Assembly: GCA_017479385.1 (NCBI GenBank)
Contig: JAFVCE010000022.1
Coordinates: forward strand, 1 to 64,000
Length of the DNA stretch: 64,000 nt
Direction of reading: 5' to 3'
Origin: Bacteroidales bacterium
GTDB lineage: Bacteria > Bacteroidota > Bacteroidia > Bacteroidales > P3
How positions within the stretch are numbered: position 1 is the stretch's first letter; each line of letters opens with the position of its first letter. The notes under the pieces are model-generated. The model did not search any database and was not told the origin of the DNA. It worked only from the letters and a program-made list of their open reading frames with translations. The translations under genes were made by a program, and so were the position numbers. Shown here one piece after another: positions 18,017 to 27,389 of this stretch.

Positions 18017-18796
18017 TCACAGCCTGTAGTTTAGGCCCACCGAGAGAGAGAAGTTGTCGTGAACAAATTCGGCTCGAGACATGAAGAGGAATCCGAGCTT
18101 GAGCGTGAATTTTAGTTTCTTGCCTCCGGCGCGGAACATCAATTGGGGTTCGGTGTATGGCACAACCGTGGTGTATCTGTGGTCGGAGGTGGTTGTGGTG
18201 CCGTTATCGTTGGTTCTCACGCTTCGCGACGCGAAGTCGGGGTCGAGCAGTCCCTGCCGTAGGCCGAAGCCTATATCGATGTGGCCTTTGGCTAACTCTG
18301 CCCATCCCATATTGGCTTGGACAAAATAGGTCGAGTAGTGCCCGCCATACTGATAGTAGCTGTAGTCGGGGTCGACATCGTTTTTAGTGCCCAATGACGG
18401 CGAGGTTGCGGTGTCGCCGCCTGGGTTGTATCGGCTTTGTATCGATGTGTGATTGGCGGAGTAGCCGCGGCCGGCGCCGAGGTAGCCCTCGATAACGAAT
18501 TTGCTGTCGGGCACCGGGTAGTAGGCGCCAACGGCCAAGTGGCCCATACCGCCACCGTTGTCGCTGCTCAGGTAGCCCTGCACAGCCAGCCAGTCGGTCA
18601 GGCCGTAGGTGGCTGTGAGGTTGGCGCTGGCGTTCATCGGTATTACGACAAAGGCGCTCAATGCCAAGTTGCCGTCGACGTGCAGGTCGCCACGGTGGTT
18701 GATGAGGGGTATGTCGCTCGCTTGTGGGCGATATATCGAGCACGAGGTGGCCATTGTGGCCAGCAAGGTTATGGCAATGATAAGGACTCTTTTCAT
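18017..18796 (-). CDS. Putative outer-membrane beta-barrel lipoprotein
   Basis: A 259-residue protein with a lipoprotein signal (ALLATMATSC-type lipobox: ITLLATMATSCS) and then a chain of amphipathic beta strands ending in SVGLNYRL, a typical barrel terminus. It resembles Bacteroidota outer-membrane barrel proteins in general. No specific function is recognised. The start follows the leader GAACCT directly before ATG, shared with two other envelope-protein genes. A clear promoter sits about 105 bases upstream, and mnmE ends just beyond it on the same strand. Confidence 0.7.
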   Translation of the reverse strand: MKRVLIIAITLLATMATSCSIYRPQASDIPLINHRGDLHVDGNLALSAFVVIPMNASANLTATYGLTDWLAVQGYLSSDNGGGMGHLAVGAYYPVPDSKFVIEGYLGAGRGYSANHTSIQSRYNPGGDTATSPSLGTKNDVDPDYSYYQYGGHYSTYFVQANMGWAELAKGHIDIGFGLRQGLLDPDFASRSVRTNDNGTTTTSDHRYTTVVPYTEPQLMFRAGGKKLKFTLKLGFLFMSRAEFVHDNFSLSVGLNYRL

Positions 18797-18901
18797 AGGT
18801 TCTGGTTGTTGTTTTTTTGCGGTTCGTTATCCTCGACAGTCGTACTTATGGTGGTCGATTGTTAGGGTTCGGTTGCTGGCCAAACGGCACAGAACGATTT
18901 T

Positions 18902-18933
18902 GCAAAGATACGAAATTTTTCCGACACAGCAAA
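18902..18933 (-). promoter_or_regulatory. Promoter of the 18017-18796 lipoprotein gene
   Basis: Minus-strand TTTG (18933-18930), 19-base spacer, TATCTTTGC (18910-18902). This is an exact Bacteroidota -33/-7 arrangement. It lies between the mnmE stop region and the lipoprotein start. Confidence 0.75.
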
Positions 18934-18937
18934 AAAA

Positions 18938-20293
18938 TTACTTTCCGACGCAGAAACGCGAGAAGATGTTGCCCAGCAGCTCGTCGTTGGTTACATCGCC
19001 GGTGATGGTGCCGAGGTGGTAGAGGGCGTCGCGCAGGTCGACAGCCACGAGGTCGGCCGGCAACTGCTGCTCCAGGCCGGCGGTGGCTTGGTCGAGAGCC
19101 GTTCCTATGTGTTGCAGCGCGTCGCGGTGGCGGGCGTTGGTCAGCAGCACGTCGTCGTAGCGGCCGCCACGAAACTGCTCGACCATGCCCTGCTTCAGCT
19201 CGTCGAGTCCTTTGCCCTGTTGGGCCGAAATGTAGTAACAGCTCGAGCCGGGCGAGATGTTACCATATTCTGGCGGGTGGCAGAGGTCGGCTTTGTTCAC
19301 AACGAGCAGCGACTTCTTGCCTCGGTAGCTACACTCTTCCAGCAGCCATTCTGTATCGTCCACATTGGTTTGGCTGTCGGCCACGACCAGTACCATGTCG
19401 GCCTTTTCGATGGCCTGGCGGCTGCGGTCTATGCCAAGTTGCTCGATGGGGTTGTCGCTGTGGCGCAGGCCGGCGGTGTCTATCAGGCGGAAGGTTAGGC
19501 CACCAATGGTGAGTAGCTCCTCGATGGTGTCGCGCGTGGTGCCGGCAATGGGCGAAACAATGGCGCGGTCGTCTTGCAGCAGCGCGTTGAGCAAGGTGCT
19601 TTTGCCGGCGTTGGGTTCGCCAACAATGGCCACGCGTATGCCCTGCTTGAGGGCGTTGCCATCTTCGAACGAGCCACATAGGTAGTAAATGCGGTTGCGC
19701 ATCTTGGCTATGAGGTCGAGTAGGGTGGAGCGGTCGACGAACTCCACATCTTCTTGCGAGAAGTCGAGTTCCAGTTCGAGCAGCGAGGTGAGGTCTAACA
19801 ACTGCCCCCGCAGTGTGCGAAGCTCGTCGGCATAGCCGCCACGCAACTGGCTCACAGCCAGACGGTGTTGTACTGGAGTGGTGGCATCGATGAGGTCGGC
19901 CACGGCCTCGGCCTGCGAGAGGTTGAGGCGGCCGTTGAGGAAGGCGCGCATGGTGAATTCGCCTGGCTCGGCTAACCGTGCGCCGCTATCGATGAGGCAT
20001 TGCAGTATGGCTTGTTGAACGTAGCGTGAGCCATGGCATGATATTTCTACAGTTTCTTCGCCTGTGTAGGAGTGTGGAGCGCTGAAGAGGGTGACAACCA
20101 CCTCGTCGATGGTGGTTTCGCCCTCGGTAAATAGCGCGAAGGTGGCGCGCCGGGCTTCGGTGGGCATGGGCTCGAGGTGGGGGCGTGCAATGGCTGCGGC
20201 CGATGGCCCCGAAAGCCTAACCACGGCAATGCCGCCAACGCCCGAGGGGGTGGCTATGGCGACAATGGTGTCACTGTTGCGCGTTGTCGTCAT
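18938..20293 (-). CDS. mnmE: tRNA modification GTPase MnmE
   Basis: A 451-residue protein that with MnmG adds the carboxymethylaminomethyl group to wobble uridine 34 of certain tRNAs. It has the N-terminal tetrahydrofolate-binding domain (DTIVAIATPSGVGGIAVVRLSG), a helical domain, and the inserted G domain with GEPNAGKSTLLN, DTAGLR and NKADL. The C terminus is FCVGK, the family's CxGK tail whose cysteine is essential in E. coli. It overlaps the 3' end of the upstream membrane-protein gene by 23 bases. Confidence 0.97.
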   Translation of the reverse strand: MTTTRNSDTIVAIATPSGVGGIAVVRLSGPSAAAIARPHLEPMPTEARRATFALFTEGETTIDEVVVTLFSAPHSYTGEETVEISCHGSRYVQQAILQCLIDSGARLAEPGEFTMRAFLNGRLNLSQAEAVADLIDATTPVQHRLAVSQLRGGYADELRTLRGQLLDLTSLLELELDFSQEDVEFVDRSTLLDLIAKMRNRIYYLCGSFEDGNALKQGIRVAIVGEPNAGKSTLLNALLQDDRAIVSPIAGTTRDTIEELLTIGGLTFRLIDTAGLRHSDNPIEQLGIDRSRQAIEKADMVLVVADSQTNVDDTEWLLEECSYRGKKSLLVVNKADLCHPPEYGNISPGSSCYYISAQQGKGLDELKQGMVEQFRGGRYDDVLLTNARHRDALQHIGTALDQATAGLEQQLPADLVAVDLRDALYHLGTITGDVTNDELLGNIFSRFCVGK

Positions 20294-20777
20294 TCGAGGC
20301 TATGTATTTGTTGCCGAAGAGGGTGGTCATCTGCTCGTCGTCGAGACCCAAATCGTGTTTAATGCGGTAGATATTAGGGTAGGTGAGGAAGAGCATCATC
20401 ACCACCACGATGGCCAGCATGAAGAGCACGTTCTGGTTGGTGAAAACTATCACTGCGCAGAGTACAACCACAACGAACAACAGGCTGTAGCCCACGTTGG
20501 CTGTGAGCGTGGCGTAGCCTTTGAGTTTTTGCTCTAAGTTATCGGTTTGGCGCAGTTGGGGCACCTGTTTGCGGATGGTGAGAAGGGCCATGCTCACGGC
20601 CAAGACTGCCAGAACCGACGAGGCTATGAGCATCCAGCGTGCGGTGTAGTCGTTGGCGTAGAAACGGTATCGGCTGGCAAAATAGAAGAGGGCGGTGGCA
20701 ATGACCAGCCCTACCGAGGTCCAAAGCGATACGGCGCCAGCGGTTCTGATTCGTTTTGTGTATTGTTGCTCTGTCAT
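20271..20777 (-). CDS. Hypothetical four-helix membrane protein
   Basis: A 168-residue protein with four predicted membrane helices (around SLWTSVGLVIATALFYFA, MLIASSVLAVLAVSMALL, YSLLFVVVVLCAVIVF and LFMLAIVVVMMLFLTY) and a short acidic cytoplasmic tail. It is not recognised beyond similarity in style to Bacteroidales hypothetical membrane proteins. The start at 20777 is chosen because the upstream extension is basic and low in hydrophobicity. A TATCTTTGC promoter element (minus strand, 20818-20810) lies 33 bases before it. Its end overlaps the start of mnmE, so the pair is co-transcribed. Confidence 0.72.
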   Translation of the reverse strand: MTEQQYTKRIRTAGAVSLWTSVGLVIATALFYFASRYRFYANDYTARWMLIASSVLAVLAVSMALLTIRKQVPQLRQTDNLEQKLKGYATLTANVGYSLLFVVVVLCAVIVFTNQNVLFMLAIVVVMMLFLTYPNIYRIKHDLGLDDEQMTTLFGNKYIASNDDNAQQ

Positions 20778-20848
20778 TTGTCGAAAGGTATGTGTCGTTG
20801 TTTCGAAATGCAAAGATACGCTTTTTTTTCTGTATTGTGGAAAAAAAA

Positions 20849-20875
20849 GTGCGGCCGCGCGTAGCGCGGCCGCAC
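20849..20875 (-). terminator. Terminator after the 20899-22215 gene
   Basis: Perfect 12-base arms (GTGCGGCCGCGC at 20849-20860 and its complement at 20864-20875) with a 3-base loop. On the minus strand eight T residues follow. This is a textbook intrinsic terminator. Confidence 0.95.
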
Positions 20876-20898
20876 CATGACCTCGGTTTAACCTCGGT

Positions 20899-22215
20899 TT
20901 ATCGCCTGTGTTGCAGAGGCCGGGCACTCATGTCGAGGCGACCTACATTGGTGGGTATGCGCTGAATGTTAAGGCTTTGCGATGCACCAACGCTGGCCGG
21001 GGTTGTGCTGCCGGCAAGCCCTTCGACTTGAATGTCAAAGGCCTCGATGCGCAAGGTTGTGGTGCTGCAATCGTCAAGGTCCAACCCATTGTTATAGTCG
21101 GAAAAACTATACATTATGGCATCGACTGTGAACGATACGGTGCCGTGAACGCGGTCTATAGAGCTTATGATTATCGAAACTTGTTTCGGCTGCCAGTCTC
21201 CAAGATAATCTATAGTATAATATGTATTCTCATAGTAGTCTAAGAAGACCACACCTTCAAGTGGCGTTACATAATCGTAATTCGTTATAGACGTAATGGG
21301 GGTCGTGTTTGTATTGAACAAGTACATAGATATACGCAAACCTGGAAAATAAAAACTAGTCCTGTCGTTGTTGAAACGAGACGCTAAATAGCCATATATT
21401 GCAGTGTCTCCAATATTCTCTAAACTCGTCTCGAATTCGTATCTGGAATCTCCAAAATAAACAGTTGCACGAGTCTGTTCTATGGTGAGATGTAGTTCTT
21501 CGTATTGGGTGCAACCATTCGGGGCAATGGTGTCGAAGTAGTAGTCTCCGGACGAGGTGTAGGTCGTGCCATGCCAGTTGTAGGCGTTGGTGGCAGTGAT
21601 GGCAGTGTCAATATATGTATTAGGTTTAAACGTCACGTGAGTGCTCATAATGTGAGGTGTCCCCTCAACATCATAAAATTCGTAGTAGTTGAAGTCACCT
21701 ATTCCTTCTCCACACTCTGATACTTCCCAAACGCTGTCGACGCTGAGCCCAGTTGGCGAGGCAAGATAAACGGTGTCGACCGTATGAATATATAAGGTGT
21801 CGACAATGTGGGGAGCGTCTGTAGTGTGGCTACGCTCGGCATAGAGGGCGTAGGGCACGCTGAGCAGTTGCTGGATGTTGGTTATGGTTTGGCTTGTAGA
21901 GTCGATTGTAACTTCGGAGCGGATAAAGTAAGGGCCCTCAGACCAATCGACGTTGCCCAGTGTGCCACTCTCGCCAACGAGCAGGCTGAAAAGTCCGTTG
22001 GCATTGGTGCTTACGGCATACTCTTCGGTGAAGATGATAGTGCCGTCTGCCGAACCTTGCAGGAGCGATATTTGTACGGTAACCATTTGGTTGGCAACAA
22101 TTTGGTTGTCGGCATTGCGCACTACGGCTTGGTAGTTGAAGGCCAGCGGCGTTTGTGCCACAGCGGTTGCCAAAAGGGTCAATATGAGGCCGAGCGATAA
22201 TAATATTTTTTTCAT
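20899..22215 (-). CDS. Secreted protein of the Bacteroidota 'FNYQAVVRN' type
   Basis: A 438-residue secreted protein with a Sec signal (MKKILLSLGLILTLLATAVAQ). Residues about 22-130 form a domain common in T9SS-bearing Bacteroidota (FNYQAVVRNADNQIV, NGLFSLLVGE, GPYFIRSEV, LLSVPYALYAE). Around residues 195-245 there is one copy of a cell-surface repeat with NWHGTTYTSSGDYYFDT and GCTQYEELHLTI. The rest is beta-rich and unrecognised. No clear T9SS tail is visible at the C terminus, which ends in a short basic stretch. It is directly downstream of the T9SS-tailed gene (13 bases), so the two are probably expressed together at the cell surface. Confidence 0.75.
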   Translation of the reverse strand: MKKILLSLGLILTLLATAVAQTPLAFNYQAVVRNADNQIVANQMVTVQISLLQGSADGTIIFTEEYAVSTNANGLFSLLVGESGTLGNVDWSEGPYFIRSEVTIDSTSQTITNIQQLLSVPYALYAERSHTTDAPHIVDTLYIHTVDTVYLASPTGLSVDSVWEVSECGEGIGDFNYYEFYDVEGTPHIMSTHVTFKPNTYIDTAITATNAYNWHGTTYTSSGDYYFDTIAPNGCTQYEELHLTIEQTRATVYFGDSRYEFETSLENIGDTAIYGYLASRFNNDRTSFYFPGLRISMYLFNTNTTPITSITNYDYVTPLEGVVFLDYYENTYYTIDYLGDWQPKQVSIIISSIDRVHGTVSFTVDAIMYSFSDYNNGLDLDDCSTTTLRIEAFDIQVEGLAGSTTPASVGASQSLNIQRIPTNVGRLDMSARPLQHRR

Positions 22216-22228
22216 GACAAAATTTTTT

Positions 22229-22681
22229 TTATTGTTTTACAATTTTATAGTTATTTTGACGTTTATTGTCTGAACTGATGGTGACGATGTAGACTCCCGC
22301 TGGCAGGTGGTCGACATCGAGGGTTACCGAGCGCGCAAAGTTGCCTGTGGCCAGCCGGCGCCCATCGGCCGAGTAGAGCTCGTAGGCCAGCGTCTTGTCG
22401 GTTTCGGTGCTGATTGTGAGGCTGTTGCTCGTCGGGTTAGGGTAGAGGTTAAGTGTGGCATCGATTGGCAATACGCCATCGATGCGCAGTTCCTCGATGG
22501 CAAACGCCTGCTGCAATCCGATGGTAAGCCCCTCGCTGCTCGAGGCCATGGTTTGCCCAATGCTGAAGCTTACCGTGCCGGCAGTGCTGCTGCCTTCGCC
22601 GCCAGCGGCAACAAAGTCTTGTTGCGCCATGAGCCACGTGGCCGAAAGCAGAAGCGAGGCTGTTAGCAAAATCTTTTTCAT
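22229..22681 (-). CDS. T9SS type A sorting-domain protein
   Basis: A 150-residue secreted protein. It has a signal peptide (MKKILLTASLLLSATWLMAQ), a short Gly/Ser-rich region (VAAGGEGSSTAGTVSFSIGQ) and then a C-terminal sorting domain with the classical features: LNLYPNPTSNSLTI, YELYSADGRRL, LPAGVYIVTI and a basic KIVKQ end. Such tails send proteins through the type IX system and are removed at the surface. Little remains besides the sorting signal, so the mature part is small. The start at 22681 is preferred because the upstream extension is not signal-like. A TACATTTGC element lies 41 bases upstream. Confidence 0.85.
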   Translation of the reverse strand: MKKILLTASLLLSATWLMAQQDFVAAGGEGSSTAGTVSFSIGQTMASSSEGLTIGLQQAFAIEELRIDGVLPIDATLNLYPNPTSNSLTISTETDKTLAYELYSADGRRLATGNFARSVTLDVDHLPAGVYIVTISSDNKRQNNYKIVKQ

Positions 22682-22721
22682 GGTGTTATGTTTTGTGTTT
22701 TTGTTGGTGATTTTTTGGTCT

Positions 22722-22730
22722 GCAAATGTA
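22722..22730 (-). promoter_or_regulatory. -7 element ahead of the T9SS protein gene
   Basis: Minus-strand TACATTTGC fits TAnnTTTGC. No good -33 TTTG is visible at the right distance. A run of eight G (22776-22783, plus strand) lies about 45 bases further upstream. Confidence 0.5.
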
Positions 22731-22814
22731 CAACTTTTTTCATATTTATACTCAAAAAAAACGCTGTAATTTTTAGGGGGGGGTAAATGTGTCTGGCACA
22801 GTGATTTACGCAAA

Positions 22815-22858
22815 TGTTAAAAATCCTTACACTTAACCGAGTGCAAGGATTTTTAACA
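22815..22858 (-). terminator. Terminator of the 22892-25681 uvrA
   Basis: Nineteen-base arms (22815-22833 and 22840-22858) pair with a single mismatch around a 6-base loop. The outer part of the stem is A/T-rich, supplying the T-run on either strand. Confidence 0.85.
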
Positions 22859-22891
22859 CTTTTTAGGGGCAATAAAAACTGTTTTTTGCCG

Positions 22892-25681
22892 TTATTGGTT
22901 CAGCTTCTCGGCCAAGAATGGGGCCGTGTAGGATTGGGTGCATTGAGCCACCTGTTCCGGGGTGCCGGCACAGACTATGGTGCCGCCCCCGTCGCCCCCC
23001 TCGGGGCCCATGTCGATTACCCAGTCGGCCACCTTGATGATGTCGTGGTGGTGTTCGATGACGACAATGGTGTGGCCACGTTCGATTAGGCTGTTGAAGG
23101 CCGCGATGAGTTTCTGAATGTCGTGGAAGTGCAGGCCAGTCGAGGGCTCGTCGAAGATGAAGAGCATGGGGCGTTGCGAGTCGCCCTTGACGAGGTAGGA
23201 GGCCAACTTTATGCGCTGCGCTTCGCCGCCCGAGAGCGAACTGGATGGTTGCCCCAGCTTGAGGTAGCCGAGGCCCACGTCTTGAAGCGGTTGTAGGCGG
23301 TTGATGATGGCGTTTTGGGGCTGCGTGCCACTGGCGAAGAACTCGAGGGCTTGGTCGACCGTCATGTCGAGCACTTGGCTAATGTTGCAGCCGTTGTAGA
23401 GGATTTCGAGCGTGTCTTCGTTGAAGCGAGCTCCGTGGCACTCCTCGCACACTAAGTGGACGTCGGACATGAACTGCATCGAGACTGTGACGTAGCCCTC
23501 GCCCTCGCAGGCTTCGCAGCGTCCGCCCTCGACGTTGAACGAGAAGTGGCTCGCTTTGTAGCCACGAGCCTTGGCGAGCGGTTGCGAGGCGTAGAGCTGA
23601 CGAATTTCGTCGTAGGCTTTGATATAAGTGGCTGGGTTGCTGCGAGTTGAGCGCCCAATGGGGTTCTGGTCTACCAGTTCTACCCCCTCGATGCGTTTCA
23701 GGTCGCCTTCGAGGCCGTGGCAGTGGCCAAGATAGTCGGCGTTGCCGTCGAAGCGTTTGCTCAGCACGTCGTAGAGTATTGCCTTGATGAGCGACGTTTT
23801 GCCCGAGCCGCTCACGCCCGTAACCACGGTCATTACACCGAGAGGGATGTCGGCATCGACGTGGCGCAGGTTGTTGAGGTAGGCCCCTTTGATGGCAATG
23901 CTGTCGCGCCACGGGCGACGCGAAGCGGGCACATCAATCTGGCGACGCCCCAGAATGTAGTCGGCCGTGAGCGATTGACCCACTTTGGATTTGAGCAGCT
24001 GTTTCGGTGTGCCAGCAAAAACCACTTCGCCACCCAGTCGTCCGGCTCCGGGCCCGATGTCGATAATGTAGTCGGCGGCGCGAATAATGTCCTCGTCGTG
24101 TTCGACCACGATGACGGTGTTGCCCAGGTCGCGAAGCTGCTTGAGGACCTTGATAAGGCGCTCGGTGTCGCGGCTGTGGAGGCCGATAGAGGGCTCGTCG
24201 AGTATGTACATCGAGCCCACGAGCGAGCTGCCGAGCGAGGTTGCAAGGTTTATGCGCTGGCTTTCGCCGCCCGAGAGGGTGTTGGATGGGCGGCTCAGTG
24301 AGAGGTAGCCCAGGCCCACATCGAGCAGGTAGCCAGCACGGCTGCGCAGCTCGGCCCGCAGGCGGTCGGTTAATTGCAGTTCGTGGGGCGAGAGTAGCCC
24401 ATCGAGCGAGGCCACCCATTGGGCGAATTGCTCGATGTTGAGGCTCACGAGGTCGGTTATGGATTGGCCGCCCACTCTGACGTAGGAGGCGTCTTTGCGC
24501 AGGCGGTGACCGCGACAGTCGGGGCACACCGATTTGCCACGATAGCGGGCCAGCATGACGCGGTATTGAATTTTGTAGGCTTGGCTTTCGACCCATTTGA
24601 AGAAGCCGTCGATGCCTTCCCACCGGCCGCCGCCGTGCCAGAGGTAGTCTTTCTGTTCGGGTGTGAGGCTGTAGTAGGGGGCATGGACAGGGAAGTCGAT
24701 GTCGGCCGCGCGGCGCAGGAACTCTTGCTTCCAGTCTTTCATCTTCTCGCCGTTCCAGCACACGACGGCGCCCTCGTATACGCTCTTGGCTTGGTTGGGA
24801 ACTACGATGTTTTCGTCGATTCCCACAATGTTGCCGTAGCCTTGACAGGTGGGGCAGGCGCCGTAGGGGTTGTTGAACGAGAAGAAGTTGGGGTTGGGTT
24901 TTTCGAACGTAATGCCGTCGGCTTCGAATCGGTTCGAGAAGGTGACGGGGTTGCCGTTTTCGGGCATGATGATGCAGGTGCCACGGCCTTCGAAGAAGGC
25001 TGTTTGTACCGATTCGCCGAGTCGGGCCGTTTGGTTGTCGTCGTTGTGGTGCAGTTCGATGCGGTCTATAAGTAGCTGACAATCACCATCGATTGCACCT
25101 TGATACGAGCTTAATACGACCTCAATACGGTTAACAGTCTGTTTTAGAAGCACTCTCATGTAGCCTTCTTGGGCCAAAATTTGGAGTTGGTCGCGCAGTG
25201 GGCGTTGCTCGGTGGCGGTGAGTGGGGCGAGTATTAGGAGGCGTGTGTTTTCTGGCAGGGTGTTGATGTGGTCGACGACGTCGGAGACGGTGTGGCGTTT
25301 TACTTCGGCGCCCGATATGGGCGAGTAGGTGCGGCCAATGCGTGCAAAGAGGAGTTTGAGGTATTCGTATATTTCGGTCGAGGTGCCGACGGTGGAGCGT
25401 GGGTTGGAGGTGTTGACTTTTTGTTCGATGGCAACGGCAGGCGCAATGCCGTGGATGTAGTCGACGTCGGGCTTGGTCATTCGGCCGAGGAATTGGCGGG
25501 CGTATGAGCTGAGGCTTTCGATGTAGCGTCGTTGGCCTTCGGCGTAGAGTGTTTCGAAGGCGAGGCTCGATTTGCCAGAGCCAGAGAGGCCGGTAATGAC
25601 GGTGAGTTTGCCTTGTGGTATTTCGACGTCGATGTTTTTGAGGTTGTTGACGCGAGCTCCTTTGATGGTGATGTTGTTCAT
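22892..25681 (-). CDS. uvrA: Excinuclease ABC subunit A (first paralog)
   Basis: A 929-residue DNA-damage sensor of nucleotide excision repair with two ABC-type ATPase modules. Seen: Walker [13 protein letters not shown] near residue 32 and [13 protein letters not shown] in the second half, two signature motifs ([12 protein letters not shown] and [12 protein letters not shown]), Walker B segments ([16 protein letters not shown]) and zinc-type cysteine pairs ([25 protein letters not shown]). Residues about 183-194 ([12 protein letters not shown]) are encoded by sequence resembling the dispersed repeat of this genome, lying in the UvrB-interaction region. A second paralog is at 29751-32585. Which one is the main repair protein cannot be told from sequence alone. 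Confidence 0.96.
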   Translation of the reverse strand: MNNITIKGARVNNLKNIDVEIPQGKLTVITGLSGSGKSSLAFETLYAEGQRRYIESLSSYARQFLGRMTKPDVDYIHGIAPAVAIEQKVNTSNPRSTVGTSTEIYEYLKLLFARIGRTYSPISGAEVKRHTVSDVVDHINTLPENTRLLILAPLTATEQRPLRDQLQILAQEGYMRVLLKQTVNRIEVVLSSYQGAIDGDCQLLIDRIELHHNDDNQTARLGESVQTAFFEGRGTCIIMPENGNPVTFSNRFEADGITFEKPNPNFFSFNNPYGACPTCQGYGNIVGIDENIVVPNQAKSVYEGAVVCWNGEKMKDWKQEFLRRAADIDFPVHAPYYSLTPEQKDYLWHGGGRWEGIDGFFKWVESQAYKIQYRVMLARYRGKSVCPDCRGHRLRKDASYVRVGGQSITDLVSLNIEQFAQWVASLDGLLSPHELQLTDRLRAELRSRAGYLLDVGLGYLSLSRPSNTLSGGESQRINLATSLGSSLVGSMYILDEPSIGLHSRDTERLIKVLKQLRDLGNTVIVVEHDEDIIRAADYIIDIGPGAGRLGGEVVFAGTPKQLLKSKVGQSLTADYILGRRQIDVPASRRPWRDSIAIKGAYLNNLRHVDADIPLGVMTVVTGVSGSGKTSLIKAILYDVLSKRFDGNADYLGHCHGLEGDLKRIEGVELVDQNPIGRSTRSNPATYIKAYDEIRQLYASQPLAKARGYKASHFSFNVEGGRCEACEGEGYVTVSMQFMSDVHLVCEECHGARFNEDTLEILYNGCNISQVLDMTVDQALEFFASGTQPQNAIINRLQPLQDVGLGYLKLGQPSSSLSGGEAQRIKLASYLVKGDSQRPMLFIFDEPSTGLHFHDIQKLIAAFNSLIERGHTIVVIEHHHDIIKVADWVIDMGPEGGDGGGTIVCAGTPEQVAQCTQSYTAPFLAEKLNQ
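25101..25135 (-). repeat. Dispersed-repeat-like sequence inside uvrA
   Basis: On the minus strand GTTAACCGTATTGAGGTCG is followed by TATTAAGCTCGTAT. It follows the order of the intergenic repeat (GTTAAGG, CGTATTGAGGTCG, AATAACGCTTGATAT) and keeps the uvrA frame open. Confidence 0.6.
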
Positions 25682-25780
25682 TGGGTGTCGGCGGTGGTTG
25701 TGGTGTGGTTTCTTACAGCAAACGGCCTAACCCGTTGGTGGTGTGGTCAGGCCGGTTGTGTGTGGTGTTGGCGGTGGGGG

Positions 25781-27295
25781 TTAGAATGATATTTCGCCCG
25801 AGCGCACTGCGTTGTCGGCCCCGATGAGGAACCACCAGGTGGTGTCGCTCTTTTTGTATGGGTGGCCAAGCAGTATGAGTTTTTGTTTTTTGTCGAGTAT
25901 GGTTTTGCGCACGTCGCCATTTTCGCTGAAGGTGTAGAAAACGAGGTTGTTTTTGGCACCCATGCGTAGTTTTTTGGCTGGTTGGGTGATGTTGTAGTCG
26001 GTGGGGAATTTGGGGCTTTCGCATTTGTAGAGGCCCACTTTGTCGCCCGAGGCGAGGAGCAAGGCGTTGAGGTAGACGGTGGTGAGGTTTTGGTAGTCGT
26101 TGCGGCGAACGTTGCGTGCCCAAGCTATGCTGCCGTTGCGGTCTACGCCAAAAATGTGTATGCCGAGGCAGAAGCGGGTTTCGGTGGCAATGCCGTCGGC
26201 GTCGAGCGAGCGGCGTATTTCGTAGGAACCTACAGCCATGGCACCACCCCAGTTGGTGGCCACGCTGCCAATGGTTTCGATGTCTTGTTTGAGGTATTCT
26301 TGTTTGAGGTTCTTTTTGGTGCTTTGGTTGGTAAGCACGCAGTAGTCTTCGTTTTGGAAGGGGCGCATGCTGATGTTGCCAGCCAGGGCTTTCTCGTTGA
26401 TGTCGAAGGCGAGGCCGAACACGCCGTTACATTTGTCGCTCTTTTTGGGCGATTTGGGGCTGCAGGTGTAGCCGCCAGCCACGAGGCGGCCGCCTTCGAT
26501 GTTGAGTATTTCGGCGTCGAGAATGTGGTCCATCTGTCCACCAAAGGTGTAGGTGCTGGCGCCGGCGGCGGTTATTTCGCACACAGTGAAGAGGGTTTGG
26601 CCGTCGTCGGCCACGTCGTAGCCCAGTGTGTACATCGAGCCGTTGTTGGTCATGGCGGCGCGGCATACGGTGCCGAGCGGACTGCTCACCTCCCACGTGC
26701 GGTTCATGTGCTCGTCGTAGCAAATCTCGGTGGTGGTGTATTCGTCTTTGTCGGGGTTGGCCACAATGGCAATAAGACCGCCGTAGGTGCCGTTTTGCGA
26801 CACGGGAGCCCAAACGTAGCATTTTTGTTTGCGGCTAATGTCGGCGCGGAATATCTCGGTCAGGCCCACGGGCAGTGGGTGGTTGATGTCTTCGGACGAG
26901 ACCATCTGCATGGTTTCGAGGTTGATTAGCGACTGCCATACCTGAACGTGTTTGCTGTTACTTCTGTCGACCAGCACTATGGCCACAATGCCGTCGTTGA
27001 GGCGGGCCGAGAGGAGGTCCATCTTCTTGGTGTTGGGCAGCACGCAACGGCGTTGCACACGCATATCGCCGTCCGACAAAACGACCTCAATATCGCCCTC
27101 TTTTCCGCGCGACGATACCTGCGGTATGACCAAGCATTGGTAGATACCATACTCGCCAAGATATATTGTTTGGTTGGCCTGCTGCGCCGAGTAGTTCGAG
27201 GCGGGGCGACCATAGGTTACGGGTATTGCTTCTTGACTGATGGCTGCCGAGCCCATAATGGCGCACAGCACGAAGAGCATAATTTTTTTAATCAT
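25781..27295 (-). CDS. Secreted hypothetical protein
   Basis: A 504-residue exported protein of unknown function. The start at 27295 gives a clean signal peptide (MIKKIMLFVLCAIMGSAAIS) after the leader GAACCT. An ATG 14 codons upstream adds only a charged segment. The mature part is rich in short beta strands, with hydrophobic-aromatic blocks that could form a beta-propeller-like fold (VPVLAH-type motifs are absent; blocks such as GDIEVVLSDGDMRV and MYTLGYDVADDG are present). It sits 94 bases downstream of the histidine kinase gene on the same strand and may belong to the same transcription unit. A TAATTTTGC element (minus strand, 27349-27341) suggests it also has its own promoter. Confidence 0.65.
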   Translation of the reverse strand: MIKKIMLFVLCAIMGSAAISQEAIPVTYGRPASNYSAQQANQTIYLGEYGIYQCLVIPQVSSRGKEGDIEVVLSDGDMRVQRRCVLPNTKKMDLLSARLNDGIVAIVLVDRSNSKHVQVWQSLINLETMQMVSSEDINHPLPVGLTEIFRADISRKQKCYVWAPVSQNGTYGGLIAIVANPDKDEYTTTEICYDEHMNRTWEVSSPLGTVCRAAMTNNGSMYTLGYDVADDGQTLFTVCEITAAGASTYTFGGQMDHILDAEILNIEGGRLVAGGYTCSPKSPKKSDKCNGVFGLAFDINEKALAGNISMRPFQNEDYCVLTNQSTKKNLKQEYLKQDIETIGSVATNWGGAMAVGSYEIRRSLDADGIATETRFCLGIHIFGVDRNGSIAWARNVRRNDYQNLTTVYLNALLLASGDKVGLYKCESPKFPTDYNITQPAKKLRMGAKNNLVFYTFSENGDVRKTILDKKQKLILLGHPYKKSDTTWWFLIGADNAVRSGEISF

Positions 27296-27389
27296 AGGTT
27301 CCGGTTTTTTATCGATGAGTTTGTATTGTAAATTCAAAGTGCAAAATTACATAAAAAAAATGATATACAAGAAAAAAAATCATTCTGTG

